Notes under the pieces: generated by a model
Databases searched by the model: none
What the model saw: the letters and a program-made list of their open reading frames with translations, nothing else
Told to the model about the DNA's origin: nothing
Part shown: positions 28,301 through 40,637 of the stretch, piece by piece
Layout: the number at the start of each line of letters is the position of its first letter
Numbering within the stretch: position 1 is the first letter of the stretch
NCBI RefSeq assembly: GCF_947242115.1
Contig: NC_074711.1
Span: 28,528,179-28,592,178, forward strand
Reading direction: 5' to 3'
From: Biomphalaria glabrata
Lineage: Eukaryota > Mollusca > Gastropoda > Planorbidae
DNA: 64,000 nt
Translations under genes and position numbers: made by a program

Positions 28301-31300
28301 CAGTACCAACACCAACATCTGAACTGACACCAACATCAGCTCCAACATCAGTGCCAACACCAACATCTTTCCAAACTCCAACATCTGAACTTACACCAAC
28401 ATCAGTGCCAACACCAACATCTGAACTGACACCAACATCAGCTCCAACACCAACCTCTGAACTTACACCAACATCAGTGCCAACACCAACATCTGAAATG
28501 ACACCAACATCAGCTCCAACACCAACATCAGCTCCATCTTCTGTGCCAACACAAACATCAGTACCAACACCTACATCTGTTCCAACCCCAACATCTGAAC
28601 TGACACCAACATCAACACCAACACCAACCTCTGAATCTACACCAACATCAGCTCCAACTCCAACATCTGAACTGACACCAACATCAGCTCCAACACCAAC
28701 ATCAGTACCAACACCAACCTCTGAACTGACACCAACATCAGCACCATCTTCTGTGCCAACACAAACATCAGTACCAACACCTACATCTGTTCCAACCCCA
28801 ACATCTGAACTTACACCAACATCAGCTCCTACACCAACCTCTGAACTTACACCAACATCAGTGCCAACACCAACATCTGAACTGACACCAACATCAGCTC
28901 CAACACCAACATCAGCTCCAACTTCTGTGCCAACACAAACATCAGTACCAACACCTACATCTGTTCCAACCCCAACATCTGAACTGACATCAACATCAAT
29001 TCCAACACCAACATCTATTCCTCCTGGAACATATACCACAACAACAACCACAACTCCTGAACCTCCACCAACATCTTTACCTACACCAATCTCTATTACA
29101 ACTCCAACATCAGTACCAACACCCACATCTGAACTGACACCAACATCAGCTCCAACACCAACATCAGTCCCAACACCAACCTCTGAACTTACACCAACAT
29201 CAGCTCCAACTCCAACATCTGAACTGACACCAACATCAGCTCCAACACCAACATCAGCTCCAACACCAACCTCTGAACTGACACCAACATCAGCTCCAAC
29301 ACCAACATCAGTACTAACACCAACATCTGAACTGACACCAACATCAGCTCCAACATCAGTGCCAACACCAACATCTTTCCAAACTCCAGCATCTGAACTT
29401 ACACCAACATCAGTGCCAACACCAACATCTGAACTGACACCAACATCAGCTCCAACACCAACCTCTGAACTTACACCAACATCAGTTCCAACACCAACAT
29501 CTGAACTGACACCAACATCAGCTCCAACACCAACATCAGCTCCATCTTCTGTGCCAACACCAACATCAGTACCAACACCTACATCTGAACTGACACCAAC
29601 ATCAGCACCAACACCTACATCAGTTCCAACCCCAACATCTGAACTGACAGCAACATCAGCTCCAACACCAACAACAGCTCCAACTTCTGTGCCAACACAA
29701 ACATCAGTACCAACACCTACATCAGTTCCAACCCCAACATCTGAACTGACACCAACATCAACTCCAACACCAACCTCTGAACTGACACCAACATCAGCTC
29801 CAACACCAACATCAGTACCAACACCAACCTCTGAACTGACACCAACATCAGCACCAACACCAACATCAGTACCAACACCTACATCAGTTCCAACCCCAAC
29901 ATCTGAACTGACACCAACATCAGCACCAACACCAACCTCTGAACTTACACCAACATCAGCTCCAACATCAATTCCAACACCAACATCTATTCCTCCTGGA
30001 ACATATACCACAACAACAACCACAACTCCTGAACCTCCACCAACATCTTTACCTACACCAACCTCTATTCCAACTCAAACATCAGCTCCAACACCAACCT
30101 CTGAACTTACACCTACATCAGTACCAACTCCTACATCTGAACTGACACCAACATCAGCTCCAACATCAGTGCCAACACCAACATCTTTCCAAACTCCTAC
30201 ATCTGAACTTACACCAACATCAGTGCCAACACCAACATCTGAACTGACACCAACATCAGCTCAAACACCAACATCTGAACTGACACCAACATCTGAACTG
30301 ACACCAACATCAGCTCCAACATCAGTGCCAACACCAACATCTTTCCAAACTCCAACATCTGAACTTACACCAACATCAGCTCCAACACCAACATCTGAAC
30401 TGACACCAACATCAGCTCCAACACCAACATCAGCTCCAACTTCTGTGCCAACACAAACATCAGTACCAACACCTACATCTGTTCTAACCCCAACATCTGA
30501 ACTGACACCAACATCAGCACCAACACCAACCTCTGAACTTACACCAACATCAGCTCCAACATCAGTGCCAACACCAACATCTTTCCAAACTCCAACATCT
30601 GAAATAACACCAACATCAGCTCAAACACCAACATCTGAACAGACACCAACATCAGCTCCAACACCAACATCAGCTCCAACTTCTGTGCCAACACAAACAT
30701 CAGTACCAACACCTACATCTGTTCTAACCCCAACATCTGAACTGACACCAACATCAGCACCAACACCAACCTCTGAACTTACACCAACATCAGCTCCAAC
30801 TCCAACATCTGAACTGACATCAACATCAGCTCCAACACCAACATCAGCTCCAACTTCTGTGCCAACACCAACATCTTTCCAAACTTCAACATCTGAACTT
30901 ACACCAACATCAGTGCCAACACCAACATCTGAACTGACACCAACATCAGCTCCAACACCAACCTCTGAACTTTCACCAACATCAGTGCCAACACCAACAT
31001 CTGAACTGACACCAACATCAGCTCCTACACCAACCTCTGAACTTACACCAACATCAGTGCCAACACCAACATCAGCTCCAACACCAACATCAGTACTAAC
31101 ACCAACATCTGAACTGACACCAACATCAGCTCCAACATCAGTGCCAACACCAACATCTTTCCAAACTCCAACATCTGAACTTACACCAACATCAGCTCCA
31201 ACACCAACATCTGAACTGACACCAACATCAGCTCCAACACCAACATCAGCTCCAACTTCTGTGCCAACACAAACATCAGTACCAACACCTACATCTGTTC

Positions 31301-34300
31301 CAACCCCAACATCTGAACTGACACCAACATCAGCACCAACACCAACCTCTGAACTTACACCAACATCAGCTCCAACTCCAACATCTGAACTGACACCAAC
31401 ATCAGCTCCAACACCAGCTCCAACACCAACATCATTTCCAACACCAACATCTGAACTGACACCAACATCAGCTCCAACACCAACATCAGCTCCATCTTCT
31501 GTGCCAACACAAACATCAGTACCAACACCAACATCAGCTCCAACTCCAACATCTGAACTGACACCAACATCAGCTCCAACACCAACATCAGCACCAACAC
31601 CTACATCAGTTCCAACCCCAACATCTGAACTGACACCAACATCAGCTCCTACACCAACCTCTGAACTTACACCAACATCAGTGCCAACACCAACATCTGA
31701 ACTGACACCAACATCAGCTCCAACACCAACATCAGCTCCAACTTCTGTGCCAACACAAACATCAGTACCAACACCTACATCTGTTCCAACCCTAACATCT
31801 GAACTGACACCAACATCAGCACCAACACCAACCTCTGAACTTACACCAACATCAGCTCCAACACCAACATCAGCTCCAACACCAACATCAGTACCAACAC
31901 CAACCTCTGAACTGACACCAACATCAGCACCAACACCTACATCAGTTCCAACCCCAACATCTGAACTGACACCAACATCAGCTCCAACACCAACATCAGC
32001 TCCAACTTCTGTGCCAACACAAACATCAGTACCAACACCTACATCAGTTCCAACCCCAACATCTGAACTGACACCAACATCAACTCCAACACCAACCTCT
32101 GAACTGACACCAACATCAGCTCCATCACCAACATCAGTACCAACACCAACCTCTGAACTGACACCAACATCAGCACCAACACCAACATCAGTACCAACAC
32201 CTACATCAGTTCCAACCCCAACATCTGAACTGACACCAACATCAGCACCAACACCAACCTCTGAACTTACACCAACATCAGCTCCAACATCAATTCCAAC
32301 ACCAACATCTATTTCTCCTGGAACATATACCACAACAACAACCACAACTCCTGAACCTCCACCAACATCTTTACCTACACCAACCTCTATTCCAACTCCA
32401 ACATCAGCACCAACACCAACCTCTGAACTTACACCAACATCAGCTCCAACTCCAACATCTGAACTGACACTAACATCAGCTCCAACACCAGCTCCAACAC
32501 AAACATCAGTACCAACACCAACCTCTGAACTGACACCAACATCAGCACCAACACCTACATCAGTTCCAACCCCAACATCTGAACTGACACCAACATCAGC
32601 TCCAACACCAACTTCTGAACTGACACCAACATCAGCTCCAACACCAACATCAGCTCCAACTTCTGTGCCAACACAAACATCAGTACCAACACCTACATCA
32701 GTTCCAACCCCAACATCTGAACTGACACCAACATCAGCTCCAACACCAACCTCTGAACTGACACCAACATCAGCTCCAAAACCAACATCAGTACCAACAC
32801 CAACCTCTGAACTGACACCAACATCAGCACCAACACCAACATCAGTACCAACACCTACATCAGTTCCAATCTTAACATCTGAACTGACACCAACATCAGC
32901 ACCAACACCAACCTCTGAACTTACACCAACATCAGCTCCAACATCAATTCCAACACCAACATCTATTCCACCTGGAACATATACCACATTAACAACCACA
33001 ACTCCTGAACCTCCACCAACATCTTTACCTACACCAACCTCTATTCCAACTCCAACATCAGCTCCAACACCAACCTCTGAACTTACACCTACATCAGTAC
33101 CAACTCCTACATCTGAACTGACACCAACATCAGCTCCAACATCAGTGCCAACACCAACATCTTTCCAAACTCCAACATCTGAACTTACACCAACATCAGT
33201 ACCAACACCAACCTCTGAACTGACACCAACATCAGCTCCAACACCAACATCAGCTCCAACTTCTGTGCCAACACAAACATCTTTCCAAACTCCAACATCT
33301 GAACTTACACCAACATCAGTGCCAACACCAACATCTGAACTGACACCAACATCAGCTCCAACACCAACCTCTGAACTTACATTAACATCAGTGCCAACAC
33401 CAACATCTGAACTGACACCAACATCAGCTCCTACACCAACCTCTGAACTTACACCAACATCAGTGCCATCACCAACATCAGTTCCAACACCAACATCAGT
33501 ACTAACACCAACATCTGAACTGACACCAACATCAGCTCCAACATCAGTGCCAACACCAACATCTTTCCAAACTCCAACATCTGAACTTACACCAAAATCA
33601 GTGCCAACACCAACATCTGAACTGACACCAACATCAGCTCCAACACCAACATCAGCTCCAACTTCTGTGCCAACACAAACATCAGTACCAACACCTACAT
33701 CTGTTCCAACCCCAACATCTGAACTGACACCAACATCAGCACCAACACCAACTTCTAAACTAACACCAACATCAGCTCCAACTCCAACATCTGAACTGAC
33801 ACCAACATCAGCTCCAACACCAGCTCCAACACCAACATCAGTACCAACACCAACCTCTGAACTGACACCAACATCAGTACCAACACCTACATCAGTTCCA
33901 ACCCCAACATCTGAACTGACACCAACATCAGCTCCAACACCAACATCTGAACTGACACCAACATCAGCTCCAACACCAACATCAGCTCCAACACCAACCT
34001 TTGAACTGACACCAACATCAGCACTAACACCAACATCAGTATCAACACCAACATCAGCTCCAACACCAACATCAGCTCCAACTTCTGTGCCAACACAAAC
34101 ATCAGTACCAACACCTACATCAGTTCGAACCCCAACATTTGAACTGACACCAACATCAGCACCAACACCAACCTCTGAACTTACACCAACATCAGCTCCA
34201 ACATCAAATCCAACACCAACATCTATTCCTCCTGGAACATATACCACAACAACCACAACTCCTGAACCTCCACCAACATCTTTACCTACACCAACCTCTA

Positions 34301-36240
34301 TTCCAACTCCAACATCAGCTCCAACACCAACCTCTGAACTTACACCAACATCAGTACCAACACCTACATCTGAACTGACACCAACATCAGCTCCAACACC
34401 AACATCAGTCCCAACACCAACCTCTGAACTTACACCTACATCAGTACCAACTCCTACATCTGAACTGACACCAACATCAGCTCCAACATCAGTGCCAACA
34501 CCAACCTCTGAACTTACACCAACATCAGTACCAACACCTACATCTGAACTGACACCAACATCAGCTCCAACACCAACATCAGTCCCAACACCAACCTCTG
34601 AACTTACACCTACATCAGTACCAACTCCAACATCTAAACTTACACCAACATCAGTTCCAACACCAACATCTGAACTGACACCAACATCAACTCCAACACC
34701 AACATTAGCTTTAACACCAACATCAGCTCCAACGTCAGTGCCAACACAAACATCAGTACCAACACCTACATCAGTTCCAACCCCAACATCTGAACTGACA
34801 CCAACATCAGCTCCAACACCAACCTCTGAACTTACACCAACATCAGTGCCAACACCAACATCTGAACTGACACCAACATCAGCTCCAACACCAACATCAG
34901 TTATAACACCAACATCTGAACTGACTCCAACATCAGCACCAACATCAGTGCCAACACCAACATCTTTCCAAACTCCAACATCTGAACTTACACCAACATC
35001 AGTGCCAACACCAACATCTGAACTGACACCAACATCAGCTCCAACACCAACCTCTGAACTTACACCAACATCAGTTCCAACACCAACATCTGAACTGACA
35101 CCAACATCAGCTCCAACACCAACATCAGCTCCATCTTCTGTGCCAACACAAACATCAGTACCAACACCTACATCAGTTCAAACCCCAACATCTGAACTGA
35201 CACCAACATCAGCACCAACACCAACCTCTGAACTGACACCAACATCAGCTCCAACTCCAATATCTGAACTGATTCCAACATCAACTCCAACACCAACATC
35301 AGTACCAACACCAACCTCTGAACATACACTAACATCAGCACCAACACCTACATCAGTTCCAACCCCAACATCTGAACTGACACCAACATCAGCTCCTACA
35401 CCAACCTCTGAACTTACACCAACATCAGTGCCAACACCAACATCAGCTCCAACTTCTGTGCCAACACAAACATCAGTACCAACACCTACATCTGTTCCAA
35501 CCCCAACATCTGAACTGACACCAACATCAGCACCAACACCAACCTCTGAACTTACACCAACATCAGCTCCAACTCCAACATCTGAACTGACACCAACATC
35601 AGCTCCAACACCAACATCAGCTCCAACACCAACATTAGTACCAACACCAACCTCTGAACTGACACCAACATCAGCAAGAACACCTACATCAGTTCCAACC
35701 CCAACATCTGAACTGACACCAACATCAGCTCCAACACCAACCTCTGAACTTACACCAACATCAGTGCCAACACCAACATCTGAACTGACACCAACATCAG
35801 CTCCAACACCAACATCAGCTCCATTTTCTGTGCCAACACAAACATCAGTACCAACACCTACATCTGTTCCAACCCCAACATCTGAACTGACACCAACATC
35901 AGCACCAACACCAACCTCTGAACTTACACCAACATCAGCTCCAACATCAATTCCTCCTGGAACATATACCACAACAACAACCACAACTCCTGAACCTCCA
36001 CCAACATCTTTACCTACACCAACCTCTATTCCAACTCCAACATCAGTACCAACACCTACATCTGAACTGACACCAACATCAGCTCCAACACCAACATCAG
36101 TCCCAACACCAACCTCTGAACTTACACCTACATCAGTACCAACTTCTACATCTGAACTGACACCAACATCAGCTCCAACATCAGTGCCAACACCAACATC
36201 TTTCCAAACTCCAACATCAGTTCCAACACCAACATCTGAA
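16307..36240 (+). repeat. Fourteen GTYTTTT-headed mucin cassettes
   Basis: The PTS array is divided by a conserved header reading PPGTYTTTTTTTPEPPP then TSLPTP. Headers start at 16307 (at the splice acceptor) and near 16876, 18112, 20650, 22804, 24544, 25516, 27280, 29020, 29992, 32314, 32968, 34228 and 35953. Cassette lengths vary from about 570 to 2,540 bp, so the header is a higher-order unit above the 18-nt basic repeat. Small header variants (SPG at 32314, TLTTTT at 32968, one Thr fewer at 34228) are visible. Spacing shows a mosaic of unequal exchanges rather than a regular higher-order array. Confidence 0.85.
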
Positions 36241-36781
36241 CTGACACCAACATCAGCTCCAACACCAACATCAGCTCCAACACCAACATCAGCTCCAACG
36301 TCAGTGCCAACACAATTATCAGTACCAACACCTACATCAGTTCCAACCCCAACATCTGAACTTACACCAACATCAGCTCCAACATCAGCTCCAACACCAA
36401 CATCTGAACTGACACCAACATCTGTCCCAACGCCAACTCTAATATCAGTGACAACACCAACATCTCACCCAATGTCAACTACTGAACTGACACCAACATT
36501 AGTACCAACACCAACATCAGCTCCAACCCCAACATCAGTACCAACACCAACCTCTGAACTAACAGCAACATCAGTACCAACACCAACATCAGCTCTAACA
36601 TCAGTGCCAACACCAACATCTTTCCCAACCCTTACATCTGAATTGACACCAACATCAGCACAAACACCAACATCTGTGCCAATAATATCTGTCCCAACTC
36701 CAACCTCATTACCAACATCTCTGCCAACACCAACATCTGTACCAACATCATCCTCTGCACCCACGATTACTTCAACATCAG
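16307..36781 (+). CDS. Giant Pro/Thr/Ser mucin-like exon (20,475 nt, 6,825 codons)
   Basis: Single uninterrupted reading frame between acceptor (tttatcctccag) and donor (gtaatt), phase 1 at both ends. Almost wholly built from six-residue units of the type PTPTS-x, with x mostly Ala, Val or Glu-Leu-Thr; ELTPTSAPTPTS is the commonest phrase. There is no Cys; Tyr appears almost only in the 14 GTYTTTT headers and Phe mainly in SFQTP units. Thr and Ser next to Pro are typical targets of mucin-type O-glycosylation, so a stiff, heavily glycosylated, secreted or surface rod is likely (family knowledge). Regular Glu adds negative charge. The start is the splice site, not the Met at 16270, because the upstream donor phase fits exactly. 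Length far exceeds usual single mucin exons. Collapse or expansion of repeats in the assembly could change the true length. Confidence 0.85.
22485..31436 (+). repeat. 4,476-bp in-frame tandem duplication inside the mucin exon
   Basis: Two adjacent copies, about 22485-26960 and 26961-31436. The offset is exactly 4,476 bp (1,492 codons) at every landmark I checked: the headers 22804/27280, 24544/29020 and 25516/29992, and rare variants ending or starting at 24024/28500 (SEMTP), 26130/30606 (SEITP), 26491/30967 (SELSP) and 26957/31433 (SFPTP). Rare single-site variants occurring once per copy show a recent unequal exchange, or an assembly duplication. Breakpoints lie in an identical ccaacaccaac stretch. 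Confidence 0.88.
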
Positions 36782-36959
36782 GTAATTAAAAAAACTGATT
36801 TTTTTTCTATATTGTATATTTAGTGTTTATTTTCCTTGTAGTTGCTGTTTACTTATGTGCCTTTTTAGCTCTAAAGTAGTTATTTTCTGTGTGACTCTGT
36901 GCAAATCTTTTATAAATTCTGTCTTTTTGTCTATTAAAAATTTTATACACTTGACTTCT

Positions 36960-37830
36960 TTTACACATATTCTCTAAGACAGTTGAAACTTTGTACAATT
37001 ATTTTTTTCACATAGACAAAGTTTGAGACATTAAAAAAATTAATCAATTAGTCAATTTATTACTAGTATTTTTTTTAATCAATATCAACAAGGGAAATTA
37101 ATTCTTCAATATTCACAGATACTGCTAAAATATGTTGGGCTTTGTCCCCTTAGTTCATTGTACACTTTATTTAAAACTTTATACAATAATAAACATTGGC
37201 ATTTACTAGACATGTGAGGCTCAGTGGCTGAGTGGTAAAGCGCTTGGCTTCTGAACCGGGATTCCCTGATTCAAATCCTGGGATATTTAATTTCGGGATC
37301 TTTGGGCGCCTCTGAGTTCACCCAGCTCTAATGGGTATCTGACAGTAGTTGGTGAAAAGTAAAGGCAGGTGGTTGTTTTGCTGGCCACATGACACCCTCC
37401 TTAACCGTAGGCCAAATAAACAGATGACCTTTACATCCTCTGCTCTATAGTCAACAAGGTCTGAAAGGGGAACTTTGCTTTACTTTATATACAAGACAGG
37501 AATCAATAAAAAAAAATAACCAATTAGTCAATTTAATAATTGTACTGAATTATTTTGTTTGATATCAACAAGGGAAATTAATTCTTCAGTATTCACAGAT
37601 ATGGTTAAGTATGTAGAGTTTTGTAGAGTTTCATTCTCTTAGATCATTGTACACTTTTTTTTCCACACCTCTTCTGAGATCAAGTTGAAACTTTAGAAAA
37701 TATTTATGGTATTTAATTAAAAAATCAACTAATTTGTCAATTAAAATATTGATAATTAATTATTTTGTTTGATATTGAATACGGTAAATTACCACTTCAT
37801 TATTTAGAGCTATAGCTATAAGCTTTGTAT
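36960..37830. repeat. Triplicated intronic unit, about 210 bp, with a SINE inside
   Basis: Three diverged direct copies share aagttgaaacttt, caattagtcaattta, atcaacaagggaaattaatt, tcttcaatattcacagata and tcattgtacactt. Copy 1 is near 36970-37200, copy 2 near 37500-37665 and copy 3 near 37666-37830. The SINE at 37211 separates copies 1 and 2; removing it restores roughly equal spacing. Confidence 0.75.
37211..37490 (+). mobile_element. tRNA-derived SINE
   Basis: The 5' part resembles a tRNA with internal promoter boxes: box A-like ggctgagtggtaaagcgc and box B-like gattcaaatcc. The body (ctgagttcacccagctc, ggtggttgttttgctggcc, aggtctgaaaggggaactt) matches the general layout of gastropod SINEs. 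A tail of tttactttat follows. Not a functional tRNA: no acceptor stem pairing is seen. Confidence 0.8.
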
Positions 37831-38589
37831 TCTATAAAAGCATTTTTTTATATTTTGCTGCTTGTTGTAATTATTAAATTTGATGTTACTTATGTCTGCT
37901 TAAGATTTTGCATGTAAAATAAAGCCTTTCTGTTGATCTTATGTGACAAGCACGTTTTATGACTAAAAAAAAATATCCTTTTTCTGTAAGCAATAGACAT
38001 TCATTTAAAATTTAAGACAAGAGTTGACATACTGTTTTTTTTACTTTATTGAATTTCTTATTGTTAATTGTGGTACACATCTTTCATTCTATGTTATGTT
38101 TAACTGAAGTTGAGCTTGTAGATGGAGATTTAGCTTTTTTGTTTTTGGAGATCATATCAAAGATTTTGAGTTTCTCTTAATGTAAGGCAGAAGTTTTCTT
38201 TGCATTTTCCTGACATCATTGACTACTCATTTCTAAATGGAATGTGATATTTGTTGGAGAAAGTAATGGCACTGACATTCTCATTAACCACTTATCACAG
38301 AAACAATGTATTTTTCCTCAATATTTGTTAAAGTCTTGTATGTCATTATAAAATCATCTAAGTTTTTGTTTTCATGATACTTATTTAATAGCCGTTCAAT
38401 TCTGTTAGCTTTGTCATTGATGGAAGTACCGGTATACAATGATCTATATGTCGTATCATAAGATTTAGATTACTCTCATCAGTATTGAATTCTCTCAATT
38501 AGGATTCTGCTAAACATGGTAGAATTTCTAATGGTGTTGAATATATTTCATAAAATAACTGTGTCTATCTGTTAAGTGCTTTCCTCTTT
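37831..38589. other. Intron, nothing recognised
   Basis: AT-rich, no exon or repeat identified between the triplicated unit and repeat X copy 3. Confidence 0.55.
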
Positions 38590-38890
38590 ATGCAGCTGTT
38601 TGGTCCAAAGGAATGGTGAATAGCTGATACTATTTGAAATCAGTAGCATTGCAAGGTCTGGCACAGTGTTGCAGTTATACTGCAATCTACCTAAAGGTCA
38701 CCTGCTTTTTTTAGGATTTACTCCTGAAGCCTTTCCTGTCTTTGAGTTTAGCCATAAGGCAGCGGAGGATTGGATTGAAGACATTTCCTTCTCCTAGGTG
38801 GGTGGCCTACCATTGCTAATGAGCCCTTCCTGCCAGAAATTTTCTGGTTTAAATGCCAGATGCTTGCCTTTGCCATTCTCCTGTCCGTGT
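38590..38890 (+). repeat. Interspersed repeat family X, copy 3
   Basis: Most diverged copy: tggtccaaaggaatggtgaa, ctcctgaagcctttcctg, ttctcctaggtgggtggcc, cttcctgccagaaattttctg. The last phrase is shared with copy 1. Confidence 0.75.
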
Positions 38891-39170
38891 TAATTGTTCC
38901 ACCAGGTACACACAAAAACCAGGAATTTTATAATTATATTTTTCAAGTTGAAATTTTCTACCTCTCATACAATATTATAATTTCCAAGTGTTTCTTAAAA
39001 GATTTTCATGGATTTCCATTTAATTTATGTTTTCATTATACTAAGGTTTTTGAAAATGTACCACTGTTAAGGGTTTTCCTATTTTTTTCTAGCAAATGGT
39101 TTTTACTCATTTAGCATTTAAAAGAAAGAAATTCTTGTATTTTAATATTAACATATTCACTTCATTCTAG

Positions 39171-39385
39171 AAACTCTGACAACTACTGTTACTCCAAAAC
39201 CTCCTACACCAACACCAACACCTCCTATATGTGAAGAAAAAATGACTACTCTTGTACCTGGAGATAAATCTCTTATAAATTTTGAAAACATTACTAAAGA
39301 ATTATTTATCATTGGCAATGAAGTCCACAAACTTTATAGTATAAATGAACATGACAATGCCATGATTTTACTTCCATCAAATAAG
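39171..39385 (+). CDS. Mucin-like gene, module 2, exon 1 (215 nt, phase 1 to 0)
   Basis: Acceptor cttcattctag, donor gtaagt. Begins with a short Thr/Pro linker (ETLTTTVTPKPPTPTPTPP) that resembles the header of the giant exon, then Cys and the globular start CEEKMTTLVPGDKSLINFEN. Sequon NIT. Ends at LLPSNK on a codon boundary. The cysteine just after the linker probably pairs with the cysteine at the end of the module (exon 41105-41201). The module 1 equivalent has not been found. Confidence 0.8.
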
Positions 39386-39996
39386 GTAAGTTTTCATTTT
39401 TTATTATTACTACTCAATTTTTTTTTTTAAATATCTTTTGTTCAACAGTATACTAATAAGGTATAAATGTGAGATATTGATTCAGTATTAATGATGATCA
39501 CACACTTTGAGCCAGAGATTTTCACTTCAAAATCCAACTAAGGAGCACATAGGTCACTTTTGTATTGTCTTGGACAGATTCAGATTAAAATATACACTTT
39601 TCTCTTGGCAGGCCTCATAGATTCAGTGTTCTTGAAAATGCAACATATGGAAGTTGTTGTTTTTTTTGTGTAGAAGTCAGGGGCTTGGAATAGCTTATAG
39701 TTTACTACTGGATATTGACTTCACATATCTTTGAAAATAAAAATATTTTCTTTGAAAGAGCAATGTAGAAAATGCATTTGGCAACTGGTGCAACAGGGAC
39801 TTAAGAAGCCATTTAATACTCAACATAGCAGAATGTTATTTATTCACAATATCAGAAGCTTTCTTAATCAACTTATTCAGATCTATTCTAAACTGTCATA
39901 AGTTTATGAATGTGAAAACTGCACTATTTTTGTTTATATTTTTATTTTTCTAACAATTATTTATTTTTGTTTCATCAAACTTGTTTTCTTTTCCAG

Positions 39997-40042
39997 ACAG
40001 TGATTTTCAAACCACCTAATGATTTGATTGCTATTGAAATAA
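39997..40042 (+). CDS. Mucin-like gene, module 2, exon 2 (46 nt, phase 0 to 1)
   Basis: Acceptor cttttccag, donor gtatgt. Reads TVIFKPPNDLIAIEI plus one base. Counterpart of exon 10092-10134. The donor is non-optimal, but the frame joins the next exon to give Asn. Confidence 0.72.
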
Positions 40043-40165
40043 GTATGTTGAAATACATGTCTTTGTAGTTTGTGCTAACAGTTTTATAGTATCTTACAAT
40101 ATTTTAAATCACTGTTGTTTTATTAGAAGGATTTTATTTTAAAACTTTTTAATCTGTATTTGCAG

Positions 40166-40204
40166 ATATTGAAGACTTTTCATTAGAATATAAAACAACT
40201 CTAA
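40166..40204 (+). CDS. Mucin-like gene, module 2, exon 3 (39 nt, phase 1 to 1)
   Basis: Acceptor tatttgcag, donor gtaagt. Reads (N)IEDFSLEYKTTL plus one base. Counterpart of exon 14094-14138. Micro-exon supported by its consensus donor and by the phase chain. Confidence 0.72.
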
Positions 40205-40515
40205 GTAAGTATTTTATTTTTGTTGATGCTTTTGTTAAGTTAGTAGGATTTTCCAGTCACATTATCCTAAATGTTTTTGATGTATCTTTAAAGTATTGCC
40301 TCATTTAATGTTAATTTACTGTAAATCTTTTTTGCACATGGCTGTATGGGTTACAATGGGTTGTTCCTGTTTTCCATTTTTAGGTTTTTCCATGGCAATG
40401 CAGCCTTAAGATGTTTGTGATCTCACTTTAAAAATACATTGAATGTCCACTGTGTTAAACAAAGTAAATACTTTTAATTGAACTTCATATCTGATTTCTA
40501 TTTTTTTTTTCACAG

Positions 40516-40637
40516 AAAATTATACAACTTCTATAGTTAGTTTGAAGAATTCACAAAATCTTTTGATTCTTATTTATTGGAAATCGGACAATTCTCCTCT
40601 AGAAGTTCCTTCAAATGGAATATTGTTTATAGCAAAG
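40516..40637 (+). CDS. Mucin-like gene, module 2, exon 4 (122 nt, phase 1 to 0)
   Basis: Acceptor tttttcacag, donor gtgata. Reads (K)NYTTSIVSLKNSQNLLIL and on to EVPSNGILFIAK. Sequon NYT. Counterpart of exon 14377-14495, with the matching hydrophobic strand and the same phases. Confidence 0.78.

Noticed and set aside
16371-36764. Very long open frames on the minus strand (about 1,200 to 1,540 codons) reading GVGADVGVSSDV and the like
   Set aside because: They are mirror frames of the PTS array, are broken at headers, have no splice links, and follow from the G-poor coding strand.
16307-36781. Satellite DNA or CRISPR-like array
   Set aside because: Units are in one codon register, in frame with flanking exons, without spacers; the host is eukaryotic.
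37211-37285. tRNA gene
   Set aside because: It has promoter-like boxes but no proper acceptor stem, and a SINE body follows.
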